DNA of 9,833 bases from Candidatus Woesearchaeota archaeon (GCA_017609385.1 JAFCEA010000019.1:1-9833); one strand, 5' to 3'; counted from the stretch's first letter, positions 1 through 5,667 are shown. Notes: generated by a model from the letters alone, not told the origin. Program-made: numbers and translations.

Positions 1-657
1 TATGTAGCTATCTGGCTTTAGTTTTTTTCCATACTCTATAATCTCTTTTATTTGATCAAAATTAAATCTTGATATAACTGTTCCAAGGCCAACATCAAGG
101 TTTGGATAGTCTTTCTGCAATTTTTTAAGGCCATTATATGTTTTAATGAGCTTTTTGAAATTGCCTTTAACACCTCTTATCTCATCATGTTTTTCAGCAA
201 TGCCATCAAAGCTTGGTTTTATAGTAAATATGGCATTGCATTTGTTTTTCTTCATAATTTCAAGTATCTTCTTTGTCTGCTTAATAACCAAATCAGATGC
301 AATTGCATTTGTTGGTGTGTGTATTACCCTTGGAGTAAGATATTTGCATGCCAAATCAACTATTTCTGGCAAATCATTTCTCAGAAAAGGCTCGCCGCCG
401 CTTATATTAAAGAAATAAACATGGCCAATGCTCTTGAATATCTTCTCTATCTCCCAGAGCTTTAGCTCTTTTTCTTTCAGCTTTGGCTTTTCCTTGTAGA
501 GTTTCCATACATCACATGTTTTGCACCTTGATTGGCACATATTTGTAACAGAGAAAGTAAGATTATCAGGAATTGGAGGCTTGATAAGGCCAATCATACT
601 CAATTTATACTTAACAACCTTTGGAAAAAGCTCAATAGCATAAGATAGTATTCCCAT
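1..657 (-). CDS. Radical SAM enzyme, N-terminal part (gene continues past the left edge)
   Basis: The minus-strand frame is open from an ATG at 655-657 to position 1, giving 219 residues without a stop. Residues 41-48 read CQSRCKTC, the CxxxCxxC motif that binds the 4Fe-4S cluster and S-adenosylmethionine in radical SAM enzymes. Residues 87-90 are GGEP, the second SAM-binding motif, preceded by a hydrophobic strand (VYFFNIS). The later stretch NAIFTIKPSFDG, about residues 142-153, fits the repeated beta/alpha units of the partial TIM barrel. The C-terminal half, where an auxiliary SPASM cluster or substrate domain would be, is outside the window, so the substrate cannot be named. The start is supported by a TATA-like element about 30 nt upstream (684-691), which implies an almost leaderless mRNA. 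It is divergent from the cytidylyltransferase operon and shares a 98-nt promoter region with it. Family assignment is firm; the role is unknown. Confidence 0.93.
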   Translation of the reverse strand, partial: MGILSYAIELFPKVVKYKLSMIGLIKPPIPDNLTFSVTNMCQSRCKTCDVWKLYKEKPKLKEKELKLWEIEKIFKSIGHVYFFNISGGEPFLRNDLPEIVDLACKYLTPRVIHTPTNAIASDLVIKQTKKILEIMKKNKCNAIFTIKPSFDGIAEKHDEIRGVKGNFKKLIKTYNGLKKLQKDYPNLDVGLGTVISRFNFDQIKEIIEYGKKLKPDSYI

Positions 658-678
658 TTTAACCTTTTTATAAAATAA

Positions 679-709
679 ATTAGTTAATAAAGGTTTTTGT
701 TTTGGATTT
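679..709 (-). promoter_or_regulatory. Promoter of the radical SAM gene, within a block repeated at 5585-5615
   Basis: Read on the minus strand, the block carries AAAAACC followed by TTTATTAA (684-691), a BRE/TATA-like arrangement centred about 30 nt from the ATG at 657. Positions 684-709 are identical to 5590-5615, and the match extends to 31 nt with one mismatch (679-709 against 5585-5615). The other copy sits at the equivalent place in front of the flippase-like gene. The identity reaches upstream of the TATA element, beyond what a core promoter needs, so a shared regulator site is possible. Confidence 0.6.
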
Positions 710-725
710 TACAAAAATAGAAATC

Positions 726-733
726 TTTATATA
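726..733 (+). promoter_or_regulatory. TATA box of the cytidylyltransferase/OPA transporter operon
   Basis: An exact TTTATATA, the archaeal TATA consensus, is centred about 28 nt before the ATG at 758. Transcription would begin around position 756, so the mRNA would be essentially leaderless. No Shine-Dalgarno sequence precedes this first gene, in agreement with that. Upstream lies the divergent radical SAM promoter. Confidence 0.7.
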
Positions 734-739
734 TAAGCT

Positions 740-754
740 ACTAGTAACACTAGT
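740..754. promoter_or_regulatory. Candidate operator: ACTAGT dyad over the predicted transcription start
   Basis: The sequence ACTAGTAACACTAGT consists of two copies of the palindrome ACTAGT separated by AAC, so it is both a direct and an inverted repeat. It fills most of the space between the TATA box and the ATG at 758, where a bound protein would block transcription initiation. That it is an operator is inference from position and symmetry. A short hairpin is possible in the DNA, but a leaderless transcript would not contain it. Confidence 0.35.
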
Positions 755-757
755 ATT

Positions 758-1300
758 ATGAAAAAAATAGTCTGGAAAAATAAGTCAAATGAACAACTTT
801 GTGTTACTATTCCTAAAGGCTCTGGAATCAAGGAAGGAGATATTGTAAATATTGAAAAAGAGAAAATAAAAAAAATTGTTTATTCTTATGTAACTGCAGA
901 CTTATTTCATTATGGGCATTTAAGGTTATTACAAACTGCAAATAATCTAGGAGATTTTCATATATGTGGTGTCTTGACAAATGATGCTATAAAATCATAC
1001 AAAAAAGAACCCATTGCAGATTTAAAGGAAAGGGTGGCTATAATATCTTCTCTTAGATGTGTTGATATGGTGATGACTCAAGGAAACAAAGATCCAACAG
1101 AAAATTTAAAGAAAATTCATGCTCAATTCAAAAATGCTAAGATAATTCTTGTTCATAGTTCAAACTGGAAAAAAGTTCCAGGAAGTGATTACATAAAAAA
1201 AATAGGGGGAGAACTTGTTCAGCCAAGCTTTTATGACAAGCTTTCCACAAAAAAAATTGTAAAAAAACTATTTGATATGTATAGTGGTGAGAAAAAATGA
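758..1300 (+). CDS. HxGH cytidylyltransferase with an N-terminal AbrB-like segment
   Basis: This 180-residue protein is about 40-45 residues longer than a minimal glycerol-3-phosphate cytidylyltransferase. Residues 41-170 form the nucleotidyltransferase (Rossmann-type) domain: DLFHYGH (49-54) holds the HxGH signature that contacts the CTP phosphates, GVLTNDAI (71-78) is the typical following strand, and CVDMVMTQ (101-108) matches the family's VDxVV segment. The usual RTEGISTT loop is reduced to KLSTKKI (161-167). The patterns SYKKEP (80-85) and GGELVQP (150-156) resemble cytidylyltransferase domains linked to PEP mutase/phosphonate pathways as well as polyol-phosphate enzymes, so the acceptor is uncertain. 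Residues 1-35, with QLCVTIPKGSGIKEGDIVNI, look like a shortened AbrB/SpoVT swapped-hairpin domain, known for DNA binding in archaea. First gene of a three-gene operon; it overlaps the next cytidylyltransferase by 4 nt (ATGA). Confidence 0.85.
   Translation: MKKIVWKNKSNEQLCVTIPKGSGIKEGDIVNIEKEKIKKIVYSYVTADLFHYGHLRLLQTANNLGDFHICGVLTNDAIKSYKKEPIADLKERVAIISSLRCVDMVMTQGNKDPTENLKKIHAQFKNAKIILVHSSNWKKVPGSDYIKKIGGELVQPSFYDKLSTKKIVKKLFDMYSGEKK
1286..1290 (+). promoter_or_regulatory. Shine-Dalgarno GGTGA of the second cytidylyltransferase
   Basis: GGTGA, the core of the archaeal anti-16S pairing sequence, lies within the 3' end of the first cytidylyltransferase gene, six nt before the ATG at 1297. It shows that internal genes of this operon use SD-led initiation, whereas the first gene is apparently leaderless. 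Confidence 0.65.
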
Positions 1301-1698
1301 AAGTTGTTTATACATATGTATGCGGGGACATACTTCATGAAGGGCATAGTTTATACCTTCAGAATGCAAAGGCGTTGGGTGATAAACTTATTGTGGGTGT
1401 ATTGACAGACAGTGCAATCATGGAGAAAAAGCCAAGGCCTGTGGTACCCTTCAAAGAGAGAATGAATCTAATTAAATCACTCGGGTGTGTGGATTGTGCA
1501 GTCCCTCAAAATGAATATTCTCCTTTTAATAACATCAAGGCAATACAGCCGGACATTCTTGTTGAGAGTACAAGCCATATAGGGAACCCTTACCTGAAGA
1601 AGCTTAAGCTGGCATTTAAAGGAAGGATTATAATGTTTCCATATTACAATGAGCAGTCAAGCACAGCGATAAAAAATAAAATAAAGGAACTGAAATAA
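1297..1698 (+). CDS. Second HxGH cytidylyltransferase (glycerol-3-phosphate cytidylyltransferase-like)
   Basis: This 133-residue protein is close to the length of bacterial TagD-type CTP:glycerol-3-phosphate cytidylyltransferases and consists of the catalytic domain alone. LHEGH (13-17) holds the HxGH motif, GDKLIVGVLTD (28-38) the second strand, CVDCAVPQ (64-71) the VDxVVPQ segment, and EQSSTAIKNKI (119-129) corresponds to the C-terminal RTEGISTTxIxxRI signature but without the leading Arg. The expected reaction is transfer of CMP from CTP to a phosphorylated alcohol or polyol, releasing pyrophosphate in the cytoplasm; the precise substrate is not readable. The start is fixed by the ATGA overlap with the upstream gene and by GGTGA (1286-1290) six nt before the ATG, indicating translational coupling. 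Base composition is richer in G+C than the first copy (hand count 50/120 in 1381-1500 against 36/120 in 901-1020), so the pair is unlikely to be a recent duplication. Confidence 0.88.
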   Translation: MKVVYTYVCGDILHEGHSLYLQNAKALGDKLIVGVLTDSAIMEKKPRPVVPFKERMNLIKSLGCVDCAVPQNEYSPFNNIKAIQPDILVESTSHIGNPYLKKLKLAFKGRIIMFPYYNEQSSTAIKNKIKELK

Positions 1699-1701
1699 AA
1701 T

Positions 1702-2973
1702 ATGACTTCTGAAAAATTTAAATACTGGAGAAAAAGAATTCTTTTCACAACTTGGATAACTTATGCTTTATTCTATTTAGGAAGAGTAAATATGTCTATT
1801 GCTATTCCAGGCATTATTGAAGAATTTGGTATTTCTAAAACAGCAATGGGTGCTGTTTTGACAGCTCTATTTACAATGTATGCTATTGGCCAGTTTGTAA
1901 ATGGCCAGCTCGGTGATAAATTTGGAGCTAGAAAAATGATAAGTCTGGGCATCCTGCTTTCTGCTATTGTAAACATAATATTTGGGTTTACAAATGGTAT
2001 TCTAGCTAGTATGATATTATTATGGGGCATCAATGGCTATGTTCAATCAATGGGATGGGCACCAACTGTCAAAACAATTGCTAATTGGTTTCCACGAAAA
2101 TTAAGAGGACGAGCTTCAGGGATATTAGGATCTTCTTATATAATCGGTTCTGCTGGTTCTTGGGCTTTAGCTGGTTTTTTAGTAGGCATATTGGGATGGA
2201 GATGGGCTTTCTGGGTTCCAGCTCTAATAATGATTATAGGGGGTATTCATTGTTTAATTAGGCTAAGAAATGCTCCAGAAGAAGTTGGTTTACCAACAAT
2301 AGAAGAAGAAGAAAATGGTATTGTTGAAGCAGAGGTAAAAAAAGATTACCATCTGGGATTTCTTTATACAATAAAATCAGTATTAACAAGAAAAAGAATA
2401 TGGGCTGCAGCATTTGCATTATTTGGTTTGAATATTATAAGATATGGTTTTCTTAGCTGGGCTCCAACTTATTTATTTGAGGTTCAAGGTGCAACAATAT
2501 CCTCTGCTGCATATAAAGCAATGATAATACCTATTGCTGGTTCATTAGGTGCTATATATGCTGGATGGATGTCTGATAGAGTATTTAAATCAAAAAGAGC
2601 ACCTATGGCAATGATAATGCTTTTATTTCTGGCATTATTTTGTTTCCTTTATCCAGGAATACCAGCAGGCAGTTGGTTGTTAAGCTTAATATTCTTGGCA
2701 ATAATAGGGTTTTTAACATATGGGCCTCACATTCTTATAGTTGCTTCAATGCCAATGGATTTTGGAACAAGAAAAGCAGCAGCATCAGCAACTGGCTTTA
2801 TTGATGGCTGGGGATATATAGGAGCTGCTCTGACGGGGGTTGGAACCGGATTTTTAATAGATCACTTTGGCTGGAATTATGCATTTTATTTTTGGGTATT
2901 AGGAGCACTGGGTGCAGCAGTGATAATGGCTGTACTCTGGAAGTATGGGCCTACTAAAGGAGAATATCATTAA
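1702..2973 (+). CDS. OPA-family MFS organophosphate transporter (GlpT/UhpT-like)
   Basis: This 423-residue, very hydrophobic protein has about 12 predicted membrane helices with a charged central loop (about 190-220), as in the major facilitator superfamily. FYLGRVN (24-30) and GQFVNGQLGDKFGAR (63-77) are typical of the organophosphate:phosphate antiporter family, and SMGWAPTVKTIANWF (116-130) matches the GlpT segment around its G-W-x-P motif. By alignment from memory, both GlpT phosphate-binding arginines are present: R28 for GlpT R45, and R247 in IIRYGFLSWAPTYL for GlpT R269. GlpT H165 appears to be replaced (Y145 in GSSYIIG), so substrate choice may differ. The likely activity is exchange of a phosphorylated alcohol or sugar for inorganic phosphate across the cytoplasmic membrane. 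Its ATG is three nt after the stop of the second cytidylyltransferase, so it is surely co-transcribed and probably supplies their substrate. Confidence 0.9.
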   Translation: MTSEKFKYWRKRILFTTWITYALFYLGRVNMSIAIPGIIEEFGISKTAMGAVLTALFTMYAIGQFVNGQLGDKFGARKMISLGILLSAIVNIIFGFTNGILASMILLWGINGYVQSMGWAPTVKTIANWFPRKLRGRASGILGSSYIIGSAGSWALAGFLVGILGWRWAFWVPALIMIIGGIHCLIRLRNAPEEVGLPTIEEEENGIVEAEVKKDYHLGFLYTIKSVLTRKRIWAAAFALFGLNIIRYGFLSWAPTYLFEVQGATISSAAYKAMIIPIAGSLGAIYAGWMSDRVFKSKRAPMAMIMLLFLALFCFLYPGIPAGSWLLSLIFLAIIGFLTYGPHILIVASMPMDFGTRKAAASATGFIDGWGYIGAALTGVGTGFLIDHFGWNYAFYFWVLGALGAAVIMAVLWKYGPTKGEYH

Positions 2974-3009
2974 AATAATCTAAAAAGAAAAACCATAAAT
3001 AAATTGAAT

Positions 3010-3032
3010 TTGTTAAAAAGAAATTAAAAAAA
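3010..3032 (-). terminator. Candidate U-tract terminator after the HD-domain gene
   Basis: On the minus strand the stop codon at 3033-3035 is followed at once by seven Ts (3026-3032) and then further T-rich sequence. Archaeal intrinsic termination uses such U-tracts without needing a hairpin, and none is obvious here. Confidence 0.4.
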
Positions 3033-3764
3033 TTACATTAAAAATCCATATCTTTTTATTTTTTCTACATCCATTTTTCCTTGTATTAATTCATCAACTG
3101 TGTTACAAAGCCTAAAAATTCTTTCCTTTCCCTTCCTAATTGCTTTTAAGAAAAGTTCATCTTTATATTTAAGATTTTTTGAATACCTATATTCTAATTC
3201 TTCCATCCTCTCTTGTGGTGTCATTCTTCCTCCCTTTACATTACTTAATTCAGCATAAACTATAAATTGTTGGTTCCAAGTAATAGGAAGCAATAAATTC
3301 GGGTCTATGTTGCCAAATTCCTTTTCAAATTCCTTTTTTTTATCCTCTAATTCAGGCATACCGAATTGTTCATACACAACAAAATGAGATCTTATTGTTT
3401 CTGCGATTCTATAAAGTTGTTTATCTTGCTTCTTTGCCAAGGCTATTCCAAGTCTTCCTCCCTCTTTTTCTATATACTCTGCTCCCCTTAATTCATGGAA
3501 TAGTTGGTCTTTTTGTAAAGGCCTTCCTATATCATGTAAATAAGCTGCAATTTCAATTTCCTTTCTGTCAATCCTAAATTGGAATTCATCAGGATAGTAA
3601 TAAATAGCTCTATCCAAAATATCCCTTATGATAATAGCACTATCATAACTATGTGTTAAAAATCCTTTTGAGTCTTTCAATGTGTCTGGGTGTGTAGCTA
3701 TAATACCTTCTAATATTTTCTGCTTTTTTGCTTCTTCTAGAGATATTATTCCAACTATTGTCAT
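3033..3764 (-). CDS. HD-domain metal-dependent phosphohydrolase
   Basis: This 243-residue cytoplasmic protein has no signal peptide or membrane segment. The HD superfamily ligand set is visible in order: H38 (in LTHSYDSA), the H77-D78 pair (in AAYLHDIGRP), H90 (in LFHELRGAEYI) and H127 (in IRSHF). The usual final Asp is probably replaced by E172 in VYAELSNVKGG, at the place where many family members have YADK. HD domains hydrolyse phosphomonoesters, phosphodiesters or nucleoside triphosphates with a metal ion; the substrate here cannot be told. The C-terminal part (about 180-243) is charged and probably helical. It is transcribed from a TTTATATA promoter centred about 30 nt upstream, divergent from the CDP-alcohol transferase and convergent with the transporter operon. 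A functional tie to the lipid-headgroup genes is only suggested by position. Confidence 0.88.
   Translation of the reverse strand: MTIVGIISLEEAKKQKILEGIIATHPDTLKDSKGFLTHSYDSAIIIRDILDRAIYYYPDEFQFRIDRKEIEIAAYLHDIGRPLQKDQLFHELRGAEYIEKEGGRLGIALAKKQDKQLYRIAETIRSHFVVYEQFGMPELEDKKKEFEKEFGNIDPNLLLPITWNQQFIVYAELSNVKGGRMTPQERMEELEYRYSKNLKYKDELFLKAIRKGKERIFRLCNTVDELIQGKMDVEKIKRYGFLM
3053..3064 (+). terminator. Candidate T-tract terminator of the cytidylyltransferase/transporter operon
   Basis: TTTTTATTTTTT lies about 80 nt after the transporter stop codon, inside the antisense of the last codons of the HD-domain gene. It is the first strong T-tract in the direction of the operon, so its transcript may end there. 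Confidence 0.35.
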
Positions 3765-3789
3765 TTTACTACCATTAAATGATAACTAA

Positions 3790-3797
3790 TATATAAA
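3790..3797 (-). promoter_or_regulatory. TATA box of the HD-domain gene
   Basis: The minus strand reads TTTATATA, preceded by GAAAAACCAAAGA as a BRE-like, A-rich upstream part. Its centre is about 30 nt from the ATG at 3762-3764, predicting a leader of only a few nucleotides. Confidence 0.65.
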
Positions 3798-3850
3798 TCT
3801 TTGGTTTTTCTTAAATGTGGTCTATAATTTTATTAAAATATTAAACAAAA

Positions 3851-3858
3851 CATATTTA
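3851..3858 (+). promoter_or_regulatory. TATA-like element of the CDP-alcohol transferase gene
   Basis: CATATTTA, preceded by AAACAAAA, is centred about 34 nt before the ATG at 3889, giving a predicted leader of about 8 nt. It lies inside the frame that would be used by the upstream GTG at 3817, which argues against that start. Confidence 0.45.
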
Positions 3859-3888
3859 AGTATAGTGTTAATTCACAAACTAAGTAAA

Positions 3889-4599
3889 ATGTCAATAAAA
3901 GCAAAATCCAAGGAATTTAGAAGAAATAATAAACATTTATTCAAAAGGCAGGACCTCAATAGTACTATTTTCAAAAGAATCTTTAGATGGACTGGAATAT
4001 TAATAGCAAGACCACTGGCAAAGTACACAAAAATCACACCAAACCAGATAACATATATTGGTCTTTTGTTATTTGCTATAGCTGGGTATTTCCTTTATTT
4101 AGGAACTTATTATTATCTTATATGGGCAGGGATAATTATTTTGGTTGCAACATTACTAGATTATGTAGATGGGACCTTAGCCAGGATAAAATCAATGTCA
4201 AGCGATTTTGGAACTTGGTTGGATCATACTTTTGGTGCTTTTAGTTATATTTTTGTTTTCTTTGGAGCAGCCTTTGGCATCTATAACCGAACAGGTAACT
4301 TTCTGGCATTGGTTTTTGCATTTTTAAGTATATCCTCTGTTTTAATGAGAAGCCTTATACATGAAACTTATATTGGGCTTTTCCCATTTGCTAAGGATAT
4401 AATAGAAAAAGAAAAAATTAGAAAAAAGTTTTTGAAGAATTTTGCACTACAAACTCCCATTGCTCAGTTAATTATTGTATTAGGAGCATTTTTTAATCAA
4501 ATGTATTTGGTTTTGGTATTCTTTGCAATATATGGATGGATATACTGCATTGGACTTTACTTATTTTTATCAATAAAAGTCAAGAAATATAAACAATAA
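3889..4599 (+). CDS. CDP-alcohol phosphatidyltransferase family membrane protein, variant catalytic motif
   Basis: With the ATG at 3889 the protein has 236 residues and about six membrane helices after a basic, cytoplasmic N-terminus. The family motif D(x)2DG(x)2AR(x)8G(x)3D(x)3D is clear: D91, D94-G95, A98-R99, G108 and D112 are all in register, but the last Asp is glycine (G116, in GTWLDHTFG). KITPNQIT (48-55) is the conserved segment before the first helix. Such enzymes transfer a phosphoalcohol from a CDP-alcohol (or a phosphatidyl group from CDP-diacyl/diether lipid) to an acceptor, releasing CMP, with the motif Asps binding two metal ions. The fourth Asp is thought to act as the general base, so its loss suggests altered chemistry or acceptor. 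The frame extends to a GTG at 3817, but the promoter element inside that extension favours 3889. Its donor could be made by the cytidylyltransferases at 758-1698. Confidence 0.9.
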   Translation: MSIKAKSKEFRRNNKHLFKRQDLNSTIFKRIFRWTGILIARPLAKYTKITPNQITYIGLLLFAIAGYFLYLGTYYYLIWAGIIILVATLLDYVDGTLARIKSMSSDFGTWLDHTFGAFSYIFVFFGAAFGIYNRTGNFLALVFAFLSISSVLMRSLIHETYIGLFPFAKDIIEKEKIRKKFLKNFALQTPIAQLIIVLGAFFNQMYLVLVFFAIYGWIYCIGLYLFLSIKVKKYKQ

Positions 4600-4618
4600 A
4601 ATTTAGTAACAATTAACA

Positions 4619-5557
4619 TTATATTTTTTTCAGCTTTTTTACTTCCAGTAGGTCTAAATTAATCAGATAAAAGAAGAATGCTATTATATATTTTCTTATT
4701 GTTGCAATAATCATAACATTCATGATTAAAGCAGTGCTAATGCCTGTTAAGATGCGATACAAATAAGTGCCTGAACCTTCTCTTAAACCCAATCCTGAAA
4801 AACTGATTGGAATCAAGCTGATTATTATCACAACGGCAGATACAAAAATAATATAATGCCCGGAAATTGGTTGATTGAATGCCTTGAATATAAACCATAA
4901 GCTTAAAAAAGATGTAACCCATTTAATTATTGTAACAATGAAATTCAATAAAAGGTACTTCTTTTTTTCATTCATTATATATTGAAAATCTTTAGAGAAC
5001 CCTTTAAAATATTTAGAATAGCCACTAAGAATATACTTCTTAATTAGATCTCTAATTTTGTTTGATAGTATGGCATAAATTAATATAAACATAATTGAGA
5101 TACATGCTGCCAAAACAACTAGAAATAATTTCAAATTAAAAAACCAGAGAATACCTATCAAGGCAATTATCGAGACAATAACAAAAGTGATTATTTTATC
5201 TAAGACAGCAATAACAAGCCCGGTTCCGTACCCTACATTTTTATTTTTCAAAAAAAGAATTAAAGAGAATTCCCCCATTCTTCCAGGAGCAACAGTTCCC
5301 AGAGACTGGCTTAATGTTACTGCTTTCCACAAATACCCAAAAGACACATTTTTATTAAGTGCCTTTAATAATATTTTGATGTTAATTGTTGCCAAGGTCT
5401 GTACTACAAAAGTCATTAAAAATGATGGAATAAGCCACAGCGGATTTATTGTTTTTAATGTATCCCAAAATTGAACTATACCAACCCTCATAAAAAGCAG
5501 AACAAGAATTGCTAATCCTATTGTAATCTGGATTGTTCTTTTTAACCTTCTTTTCAT
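4619..5557 (-). CDS. Flippase-like membrane protein (LPG_synthase_TM / UPF0104 family)
   Basis: From the ATG at 5555-5557 the protein has 312 residues and about seven to eight membrane helices (for example near 11-25, 41-57, 118-138, 143-163, 200-224, 236-254 and 274-297), after a strongly basic start (MKRRLKRT). Two family signatures are present: TVAPGRMGEFSLILFL (88-103) and LIPISFSGLGLREGSG (248-263), as in the transmembrane part of lysylphosphatidylglycerol synthase and the archaeal AglD-neighbour/UPF0104 proteins. Members are proposed to move lipids or polyprenyl-linked sugars across the membrane; no aminoacyl-transferase domain is attached here. I prefer this start to the in-frame GTG at 5566, since AGGTG (5564-5568) then forms a Shine-Dalgarno sequence six nt upstream. 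It is convergent with the CDP-alcohol transferase (19-nt gap) and divergent from the AlkP-like gene. Confidence 0.87.
   Translation of the reverse strand: MKRRLKRTIQITIGLAILVLLFMRVGIVQFWDTLKTINPLWLIPSFLMTFVVQTLATINIKILLKALNKNVSFGYLWKAVTLSQSLGTVAPGRMGEFSLILFLKNKNVGYGTGLVIAVLDKIITFVIVSIIALIGILWFFNLKLFLVVLAACISIMFILIYAILSNKIRDLIKKYILSGYSKYFKGFSKDFQYIMNEKKKYLLLNFIVTIIKWVTSFLSLWFIFKAFNQPISGHYIIFVSAVVIIISLIPISFSGLGLREGSGTYLYRILTGISTALIMNVMIIATIRKYIIAFFFYLINLDLLEVKKLKKI
4624..4640 (+). terminator. Candidate double T-tract terminator of the CDP-alcohol transferase gene
   Basis: Seven Ts (4624-4630) and six Ts (4635-4640), separated by CAGC, begin 24 nt after the stop codon at 4599. They lie in the antisense of the last codons of the convergent flippase-like gene (its Lys-rich C-terminus), so each transcript would end inside its neighbour. 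Confidence 0.4.
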
Positions 5558-5563
5558 CCAATG

Positions 5564-5568
5564 CACCT
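5564..5568 (-). promoter_or_regulatory. Shine-Dalgarno AGGTG that decides the flippase start
   Basis: On the minus strand AGGTG is followed by six nt and then the ATG at 5557. The transcription start predicted from the TATA element at 5590-5597 is about 5567-5568, so the leader would be just long enough to hold this site. A GTG start at 5566 would overlap it. Confidence 0.55.
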
Positions 5569-5584
5569 ACTTCTGTTAAATTGT

Positions 5585-5615
5585 ATTAATTAATAAAGGT
5601 TTTTGTTTTGGATTT
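5585..5615 (-). promoter_or_regulatory. Promoter of the flippase-like gene, second copy of the repeated block
   Basis: Positions 5590-5615 are identical over 26 nt to 684-709, and 31 nt match with one mismatch. The minus-strand TATA-like TTTATTAA is at 5590-5597, preceded by AAAAACC. The block stands 24 nt from the longest possible start (5566), against 27 nt in the radical SAM copy, so the geometry is kept. Confidence 0.6.
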
Positions 5616-5633
5616 GTCAAGGAAATAAAAAGG

Positions 5634-5641
5634 TTTATATA
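5634..5641 (+). promoter_or_regulatory. TATA box of the AlkP-like gene
   Basis: An exact TTTATATA preceded by AATAAAAAGG is centred about 30 nt before the ATG at 5668, predicting a leader of about 4 nt. As at 726-733, it is paired with a divergent promoter of the repeated-block type about 40 nt away. Confidence 0.7.
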
Positions 5642-5667
5642 AAAAATAATAAAACATAAGACTTAAG

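Noticed and set aside
146..465. Plus-strand open frames opposite the radical SAM gene
   Set aside because: They are antisense to a frame carrying CxxxCxxC and GGEP, have no promoter or Shine-Dalgarno site, and their proteins have no recognisable features.
1773..2033. Minus-strand open frame within the transporter gene
   Set aside because: It is a shadow of a frame with clear OPA-family motifs and has no promoter of its own.
3817..3888. GTG start and 24-residue extension of the CDP-alcohol transferase
   Set aside because: The TATA-like element at 3851-3858 lies inside it and leads to the ATG at 3889, which begins a typical basic N-terminus.
4737..5474. Small open frames on both strands within the flippase-like gene
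   Set aside because: They overlap a 312-residue membrane protein with family signatures and show no independent start signals or conserved motifs.
5558..5566. GTG start of the flippase-like protein at 5566
   Set aside because: The GTG overlaps AGGTG, which forms a well-spaced Shine-Dalgarno site for the ATG at 5557.
679..5615. The 26-bp repeat pair as ends of a mobile element
   Set aside because: The copies are in direct orientation about 4.9 kb apart, no transposase or integrase lies between them, and each sits precisely at a promoter; a shared promoter element explains them better.
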